The position numbers and the translations under genes were made by a program. Under the pieces are notes generated by a model. The model was not told the origin of the DNA and did not search any database. It was given only the letters and a program-made list of their open reading frames with translations. Shown in pieces: positions 1 to 4,091 of a stretch of 5,280 bases of DNA (positions are counted from its first letter, which is position 1; each line of letters opens with the position of its first letter). This DNA comes from Candidatus Sulfotelmatobacter sp. (GTDB lineage Bacteria > Acidobacteriota > Terriglobia > Terriglobales > Acidobacteriaceae): positions 1-5,280 of the forward strand of contig JASICF010000625.1 of assembly GCA_030044775.1 (NCBI GenBank), in the 5' to 3' direction.

Positions 1-288
1 TTGCAAAGGTCTTCTGTAAGCCATTGTATTTGCAAGTGTTATCCGGTAGCTGCGCCGGTGGGCAAATTGGAGACTTTTGTCACCAAGGCTTTCTACCACT
101 TGCAGTAACTTGCAATCTTCCCGTAGGCTGAATGGCAAGTTCGGTGGGCGTGCACGGCCGTGGAAATGCGGCTTGCTCGGGCACTCCGATGGCGTGGGTA
201 GTCACTGCAAATTTTTCCCCCCAACAAATTCAACAGAACGTAGTGACCGATCCCTGCTCAGTTCGGGACAACGGGAAGGAGTCGCACA
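1..288 (+). promoter_or_regulatory. Non-coding leader/control region upstream of the operon
   Basis: I see no convincing gene here; the short open frames lack family features and good start sites. The stretch is rich in TTGCA-type words: TTGCAA at 1-6, 30-35 and 110-115, and TTGCAG at 100-105. The 7-mer ACTTGCA occurs directly repeated at 98-104 and 108-114, and its reverse complement TGCAAGT at 31-37. A perfect 10-bp palindrome CACGGCCGTG lies at 153-162. CGGTAGC at 44-50 matches the core of the ops element used by RfaH, but not its flanks. I found no -35/-10 pair or sigma-54 -24/-12 element good enough to call. The region probably carries the operon promoter and 5' leader, by position only. 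Confidence 0.45.
274..281 (+). promoter_or_regulatory. Strong ribosome binding site favouring a TTG start at 289
   Basis: GGAAGGAG lies 7 nt before TTG 289, near-ideal spacing, and supports the long form of the NusG-like protein. A competing weaker site, AGGA at 383-386, sits 10 nt before ATG 397. That start would give the shorter, more family-typical protein beginning MRWYAV. An inverted repeat TGGCA-AA-TGCCA (290-301) lies directly on the TTG start and might affect its use. Confidence 0.55.
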
Positions 289-888
289 TTGGCAAATGCC
301 AGCTCGCTGTTGCCGCACGATGTTGCTGAAAGTATGACTTTGGCAGGCGCTGGCTTCCATATGTCCGCAAACGGGATCGATCAGGAATTAAAAGCAATGC
401 GCTGGTATGCGGTTCAAACCCGCTCGCGCCACGAAAAAATAGTGGCTCGACAGCTCGAGGGCCAGGGGTTCACTACGTTTCTCCCGCTTTCGAGCGAGCT
501 GCGCCAGTGGAGCGACCGCCGTAAGATAGTCGAAATACCTTTATTCCCCGGCTATGCTTTCGTGCGCATGAAATATCAGCCAGCCGAACGTTTGCGTGCG
601 CTGACCGCCGAAGGCGTGGTGAACTTTGTGGGGGTACACGGGCAGGGAGTGCCCATTCCGGATAAGCAGATCGAGGACATTCAATCACTGTTGGCGGCGA
701 AAGTGCCATTTGAAAGTCATCCCTTTCTCAAAGTCGGCCAACGGGTGCGGATCCGCAGCGGTTCGTTGAACGGAACCGAGGGCATCCTGGTGGGGCAGGA
801 GAGCGACCGGCTGCTGGTGATCTCGGTGGAACTGATTCAACGGTCGGTATCGATTCGGTTACAGGGTTACGAAGTGGAGCCGGTTTAA
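289..888 (+). CDS. NusG/UpxY/RfaH-type transcription antitermination protein
   Basis: The 199-residue product (from TTG 289) is a NusG paralogue. Such proteins bind RNA polymerase through the NGN domain and help it read through long operons; specialised members (RfaH, UpxY, LoaP) act mainly on surface-polysaccharide or antibiotic clusters. The NGN domain runs from about residue 37 (MRWYAVQTRSRHEK) to 135, with the hallmark LFPGYAFV at 85-92. A KOW motif follows at about 147-173 (KVGQRVRIRSG...GTEGILVG). The protein ends with the RSVSIRL strand usual in this family. The first 36 residues precede the conserved domain and are unlike it, so ATG 397 is a realistic alternative start; I chose 289 for its much better ribosome binding site. 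It is the first gene of the run, the usual place for a factor that promotes expression of its own cluster. Housekeeping NusG is unlikely: no secE or ribosomal genes adjoin it. Confidence 0.9.
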   Translation: MANASSLLPHDVAESMTLAGAGFHMSANGIDQELKAMRWYAVQTRSRHEKIVARQLEGQGFTTFLPLSSELRQWSDRRKIVEIPLFPGYAFVRMKYQPAERLRALTAEGVVNFVGVHGQGVPIPDKQIEDIQSLLAAKVPFESHPFLKVGQRVRIRSGSLNGTEGILVGQESDRLLVISVELIQRSVSIRLQGYEVEPV

Positions 889-905
889 TGGGCAAAAGCA
901 AATTT

Positions 906-924
906 ATCCAGGCAAGCGCTGGAT
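906..924 (+). repeat. Short inverted repeat between the NusG-like and HTH genes
   Basis: ATCCAG (906-911) and CTGGAT (919-924) form a perfect 6-bp inverted repeat around a 7-nt loop. No T-run follows, so it is not an intrinsic terminator. It could be a protein binding site or an RNA hairpin in the 95-nt spacer, or chance. Confidence 0.25.
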
Positions 925-983
925 CAGGTCATTCTTGAAATTCAGGAGGAAAGGTTTCTTGCGACAAAGGTGCGAGGTGGGTT

Positions 984-1292
984 ATGAGTGAAGAGCAATT
1001 AAAGAATCCGAAGCAAGGCGAAACGCAGGCTATAACCGCGACGAGTTCGGCATCGAGCGGCAAGGGAAAACCAACCAGCAACGGAGCTTCTTGGTCGCCC
1101 TTGCGTTCGCTGCGGGCGGAGACCGAAATTCAAGCCATCAGCCGGGCGCTTGAAGAGTCGGGATGGAACCGCAAGCATGCCGCGAAATTGTTGAGCATCA
1201 GCTACCGGGGATTGCTCTATAAGATTCGCCAGTACAACATTGTTCCCGCCACCAGGAACGACCTGGCTTCCGCGCCACACCCGGAAGTCTGA
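984..1292 (+). CDS. Stand-alone Fis-type (HTH_8) DNA-binding protein
   Basis: The product has 102 residues. Residues 1-40 are polar, Ser/Thr/Gly/Lys-rich and probably disordered. Residues 46-86 match the Fis-type helix-turn-helix that ends NtrC-family sigma-54 activators: AETEIQAISRALEESG forms the first helix, WNRKHAAKLL the second, and SISYRGLLYKIRQYNI the turn and recognition helix. No receiver domain or AAA+ sigma-54-interacting domain (GAFTGA) is present, so it cannot act as a classical activator; a DNA-binding cofactor or local repressor/architectural role is more likely. The start is set by GAGG at 974-977 six bases before ATG 984; an in-frame stop at 936-938 and the lack of other start codons exclude a longer form. 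It sits between the antitermination gene and the CpsD-like gene in the same direction, suggesting control of this cluster. Target and role are inferred. Confidence 0.85.
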   Translation: MSEEQLKNPKQGETQAITATSSASSGKGKPTSNGASWSPLRSLRAETEIQAISRALEESGWNRKHAAKLLSISYRGLLYKIRQYNIVPATRNDLASAPHPEV

Positions 1293-1315
1293 GCGTGCCG
1301 GTTATTCCGTTTTTT
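1282..1315 (+). terminator. Weak terminator- or attenuator-like hairpin after the HTH gene
   Basis: CGGAA (1282-1286) pairs with TTCCG (1305-1309) and is followed at once by six T residues (1310-1315). The stem is only 5 bp with an 18-nt loop and overlaps the end of the HTH gene, so it is weak by intrinsic-terminator standards. If real it would cause partial termination before the CpsD-like gene, a place where a NusG-type factor could matter. Confidence 0.22.
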
Positions 1316-1400
1316 GGCGTTCACGCGGATTAGACTGAGGCGGTTGGCCAAGAAGGTGGTTGCTGAAGATTGTAAGATGGTGGCTTCGTCCTAGTATCAG

Positions 1401-1410
1401 GGAGGGGGAG
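1401..1410 (+). promoter_or_regulatory. Ribosome binding site fixing the CpsD-like start at ATG 1414
   Basis: A purine block GGAGGGGGAG ends 3 nt before ATG 1414, with its GGAG core at suitable distance. It supports ATG 1414 over the in-frame TTG at 1360, which has no comparable site and would add 18 residues unlike the family. Confidence 0.65.
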
Positions 1411-1413
1411 TTT

Positions 1414-2202
1414 ATGAGCCGTAATTTCGAACTACTGCAAAGGATCGGCCGCGAACAGGCCTTATACACCAATGAACCGGTGGCAGCGGCGGAGCTGACC
1501 CCGGAAACCGAGATAGCGCCGGGCCAGCAGCCGGTGGTGTTCGCGGAGCCGCAACCGTCCTCGTTGGTAATGTCGGACGGCGAAGTGGAGGAGTTCACCC
1601 GGCTGGTGCAGCGCCTGTTCATCGTGCCTGGGAATGATTCGCCGCGCAGCGTAGTGTTTACGTCGCCGGAGCGCAATGCGGGCTGCACCTGGGTCTGTGC
1701 CCGGGTAGCGGAGATTTTGGCGCGGCAGGTTGCCGGTTCGGTTTGCGCGGTTGACGCGAACCTGCGAAATCCCGGCTTGCACGCGCAGTTTGGGGTGAGC
1801 AATGAACAGGGCCTCGCCGATGCGTTGACAAAGTCGGAGCCGGTGCGGAATTTCGCGCGCAACCTGTCACGCTCGAATCTGTGGCTGCTGAGCAGCGGGT
1901 CAAGCCACGAAGGCGCGCAAAATCTTTTGTCCAGCGACCGGATGCGGCTGCGTCTTTCGGAACTGCGTGCGGAGTTTGATTACGTCCTGGTCGATGCGGC
2001 CGCGATGAGCGAGACGAATGACGCCGCGCTTCTGGGATCGGGCAGCGAGGGTGTGGTTATGGTCCTGAAGGCTAACAGCTCGCGGCGCGAAAGCGCGCGC
2101 ACAGCGATGCACGATCTGGAAATGGCCAAGGCCCGGGTACTGGGAGCCGTGTTGAATCAGCGCACATTCCCGATTCCCGATTCGATTTACAAGAAGCTGT
2201 AG
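1414..2202 (+). CDS. CpsD/CapB-like P-loop protein with degenerate Walker A (probable pseudokinase)
   Basis: The 262-residue product resembles the cytoplasmic BY-kinase domain (CpsD/CapB/Wzc C-terminus) that partners a Wzz-type membrane protein and controls polysaccharide chain polymerisation and export. Order: a short N-terminal SRNFELLQRIG segment typical of this group, a variable linker (about 17-55), then the P-loop fold. The first strand and loop read SVVFTSPERNAGCTW (79-93); the usual GxGKT/S is here AGCT, so the ATP-binding lysine is replaced by Cys91. Walker A' is kept as VCAVDANLRNPGLH (110-123, Asp114), and Walker B as FDYVLVDAAAM (189-199, Asp194). The C-terminus has one tyrosine (Tyr259) rather than the Tyr cluster that BY-kinases autophosphorylate. 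The frame is intact throughout, so it is not a decayed gene. I infer a structural or regulatory partner rather than an active kinase. A MinD/ParA-like ATPase is the alternative, but the N-terminus and context favour CpsD. Confidence 0.82.
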   Translation: MSRNFELLQRIGREQALYTNEPVAAAELTPETEIAPGQQPVVFAEPQPSSLVMSDGEVEEFTRLVQRLFIVPGNDSPRSVVFTSPERNAGCTWVCARVAEILARQVAGSVCAVDANLRNPGLHAQFGVSNEQGLADALTKSEPVRNFARNLSRSNLWLLSSGSSHEGAQNLLSSDRMRLRLSELRAEFDYVLVDAAAMSETNDAALLGSGSEGVVMVLKANSSRRESARTAMHDLEMAKARVLGAVLNQRTFPIPDSIYKKL

Positions 2203-2238
2203 CCTGCGGAAACGCGGCCCTGAATCGGAAGATTAAGT

Positions 2239-2889
2239 ATGTTTGAGAACCTACGCGCGGATTTCGCAGCGGCTACCGGGCACCGGACCATGGAAAAGGG
2301 GTTGCTGCGTGTCCTGATGCGGGTGGAAACGCCGGCGATTGTCTGCTACCGCTTTTCGCACTGGGTGTTGAAGTTGAAGGTGCCGATTCTCCGGCCGCTC
2401 CTGATGATACCGGCTCTGATCTGGCAGCGTCTCAACCAGATGTTTTTCGGAATCTTCATTTCGCCGGACGCGGAAATTGGCCCGGGGATGGTAATTCATA
2501 CGCCGTACGGGATTTTTATTCCGCCGGTCAAGATCGGCGAGAATTGCACGTTCACCACGGGAACGCTGATCAACTCAGGCTGCAAGAGCATTGGTGACAA
2601 CGTTTATTTCGGCGCGGGCTGCAAGATCATTGGCGACGTGAAGATCGGGAATAACGTGGTGGTCGTGGCCAACAGCGTTGTGCTGACGGACGTGGCTGAC
2701 AACATCACGATTATGGGCGTGCCTGCCCGGATCAAGTTGCCCGGCGGCCGTCCGAAAAAATTTCCCTGGCGCGCTCTAGACCGAAAGGATGGAGATGAGA
2801 AGCCGGGTGCGAATGGTGCGGGAAAGAATGGCGGCGCTCCCGCTCCGGTAGACGAAAAGAGCGCGAGCAAGCAAGAGAACCGGTTGTAA
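2239..2889 (+). CDS. CysE-like left-handed beta-helix O-acyltransferase
   Basis: The 216-residue product belongs to the hexapeptide-repeat acyltransferases, nearest to serine acetyltransferase. Residues 20-70 form a hydrophobic/amphipathic helical region (VPILRPLLMIPALIWQRLN) that may dock on the membrane. From about 74 to 165 runs the left-handed beta-helix with clear repeats: AEIGPG, VKIGEN, KSIGDN, CKIIGD, VKIGNN. It ends with the GVPAR motif (160-164). His87 in VIHTPYG lies where CysE has its catalytic His; I could not place the partner Asp of the CysE VDIHP motif, which reads FISP here. Residues about 175-216 are charged and Gly/Ala/Lys-rich, probably disordered. It starts 36 nt after the CpsD-like gene, with GGAAGA 7 nt before ATG 2239, and ends 10 nt before the next gene, so co-transcription is likely. 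Paralogues in polysaccharide loci acylate sugars, and no cysteine-synthesis gene is visible nearby. The acyl donor is unknown: acetyl-CoA by family, or possibly a product of the next genes. Confidence 0.82.
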   Translation: MFENLRADFAAATGHRTMEKGLLRVLMRVETPAIVCYRFSHWVLKLKVPILRPLLMIPALIWQRLNQMFFGIFISPDAEIGPGMVIHTPYGIFIPPVKIGENCTFTTGTLINSGCKSIGDNVYFGAGCKIIGDVKIGNNVVVVANSVVLTDVADNITIMGVPARIKLPGGRPKKFPWRALDRKDGDEKPGANGAGKNGGAPAPVDEKSASKQENRL

Positions 2890-2899
2890 GGGAGAGAAC

Positions 2900-4045
2900 T
2901 TGGATTTTTCCTGGAGTGAAGAGCAGGCGGCGTTTCGCAAGGAAGTAATTCGATTCGCCAAACAGGAACTGAACGACGATCTTACGCGCCGCGACGAAGA
3001 TGAGGAGTTTCCGCGAGACTTTTGGAACAAGTGCGCACAGTTCGGCATTCAGGGGTTGCCGGTTCCGCAGGAATACGGCGGCGGCGGCGCGGACACGCTG
3101 ACCACAGCCTGCGCGCTGGAAGCCCTCGGCTACGGCTGCAAAGACAACGGGTTTCTGTTTTCGTTGAACGCGCACATGTGGACCAGCGAACTGCCGCTGA
3201 TGGCGTTTGGAACGGAAGAACAAAAGCGGCGTTACTTGCCGAAGCTGGCGAGCGGCGAATGGATCGGGTTGCATTGCATGACCGAACCGATGTCGGGATC
3301 GGACGCTTACAGCCTGAAAGCTCGCGCCGAACGCAAGGGGAACTGTTACGTCATCAATGGCTCGAAGACGTTCATTACGAACACGACGCACGGCGATCTG
3401 TTCATCGTGTTCGCCAATGTCGATCCGTCGAAGGGAGCGAACGGCGTTACCGGATTCCTGGTAGAGAAAGGAACGCCAGGGCTGGAACTGGGGAAGAAGT
3501 TGCACAAGATGGGGCTGCGAACTTCGCCGATGTCGGAAGTGGCCCTGGTGGACTGCGCGGTTCCGGCAGAGAACGTTTTAGGCAAAGAGGGCAGCGGGCA
3601 GGCGATTTTCACGCATTCCATGGAGTGGGAGCGAACCTGCATCCTGGCGAGCCATTTGGGAATGATGCAACGGCTGATTGAGACCTGCGTGAAATACGCG
3701 CGCGAGCGCCAGCAGTTCGGCCAGCCGATTGGAAAGTATTCGGCAATCGCCAACATGATCGCCGATATGGAAGTGCGGCTCGAGAGCGGGCGGTTGTTGC
3801 TGTACAAAGCGGCGTGGCTGAAAAGCCAGGGCCGGCATGCGCTGAGAGAGGCAGCCATGGCCAAGCTGTTTATCAGCGAAGCGACGGTGCAGACATGCCT
3901 GGATGCGATTCAGATTCACGGCGGCTACGGCTACATGCGGGAATATGAAATGGAACGGGATTTGCGGGATTCGATCTCCGGAAAGATTTACTCGGGAACA
4001 TCGGAAATTCAGCGGGTAATTATCGCTGGATTTCAGGGACTTTGA
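2900..4045 (+). CDS. Acyl-CoA dehydrogenase-fold flavoprotein, probable prolyl-carrier-protein dehydrogenase (PltE-like)
   Basis: The 381-residue product is a full-length FAD-dependent acyl-CoA dehydrogenase. The TTG start is supported by GGGAG at 2890-2894 and the family-typical opening MDFSWSEEQ. The N-terminal helical domain spans about 1-120. The middle beta domain opens with the family signature CMTEPMSGSD (126-135). The C-terminal helical domain carries RQQFGQPIG (270-278) and QIHGGYGYMREYEMERDLRD (338-357). The usual C-terminal catalytic Glu (YEGTS in short- and medium-chain enzymes) is Ser365 in IYSGTSEIQR. Instead Glu244 in MEWERTCILASHLG sits at the isovaleryl-CoA dehydrogenase base position. 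As I recall the sequences, prolyl-S-carrier dehydrogenases of pyrrole pathways (PltE, RedW, CloN3) share both features, including a similar SM-WER...LGMM segment. The next gene encodes a probable proline-activating enzyme, which strengthens that reading. An ordinary branched-chain acyl-CoA dehydrogenase remains possible; the fold is certain, the substrate is inferred. Confidence 0.9.
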   Translation: MDFSWSEEQAAFRKEVIRFAKQELNDDLTRRDEDEEFPRDFWNKCAQFGIQGLPVPQEYGGGGADTLTTACALEALGYGCKDNGFLFSLNAHMWTSELPLMAFGTEEQKRRYLPKLASGEWIGLHCMTEPMSGSDAYSLKARAERKGNCYVINGSKTFITNTTHGDLFIVFANVDPSKGANGVTGFLVEKGTPGLELGKKLHKMGLRTSPMSEVALVDCAVPAENVLGKEGSGQAIFTHSMEWERTCILASHLGMMQRLIETCVKYARERQQFGQPIGKYSAIANMIADMEVRLESGRLLLYKAAWLKSQGRHALREAAMAKLFISEATVQTCLDAIQIHGGYGYMREYEMERDLRDSISGKIYSGTSEIQRVIIAGFQGL

Positions 4046-4048
4046 TTA

Positions 4049-4071
4049 CGCTCCGCGGGTGATTAGGAGCG
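4049..4071 (+). repeat. Intergenic inverted repeat before the adenylation gene
   Basis: CGCTCC (4049-4054) and GGAGCG (4066-4071) form a perfect 6-bp inverted repeat with an 11-nt loop just after the dehydrogenase stop codon. No T-run follows, so it is not a terminator. It might stabilise mRNA or tune expression of the second gene, whose own ribosome binding site is weak (AAGGG at 4085-4089, close to ATG 4092). Confidence 0.25.
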
Positions 4072-4091
4072 GATAGAACGGACCAAGGGCG

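Noticed and set aside
160..180. Possible sigma-54 -24/-12 element (TGG...TTGC) in the leader, considered because of the nearby Fis-type gene
   Set aside because: The spacing between the GG and GC dinucleotides is one base too long, and the flanks do not match.
77..337. Two overlapping forward open frames of 86 and 65 codons in the leader
   Set aside because: Neither shows a known domain or a good ribosome binding site, both run into the NusG-like gene in other frames, and composition looks non-coding.
888..938. A 16-residue frame starting in TAATG at the end of the NusG-like gene
   Set aside because: Start-stop overlap is suggestive of coupling, but the product is tiny, has no features, and nothing indicates it is expressed.
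1299..1315. Shorter hairpin CGG-TTATT-CCG before the T6 run
   Set aside because: A 3-bp stem is too short to act as a terminator; the alternative 5-bp pairing was kept at low confidence instead.
1370..1397. Possible promoter TTGTAA - 16 nt - TAGTAT before the CpsD-like gene
   Set aside because: Each box matches only 4 of 6 consensus bases, and transcription would begin inside the ribosome binding site of the gene.
2732..3505. A 257-codon reverse-strand frame
   Set aside because: It lies opposite the acyltransferase tail and the dehydrogenase, is rich in Arg, Ala and His as expected for the antisense of a GC-rich gene, and has no recognisable domain.
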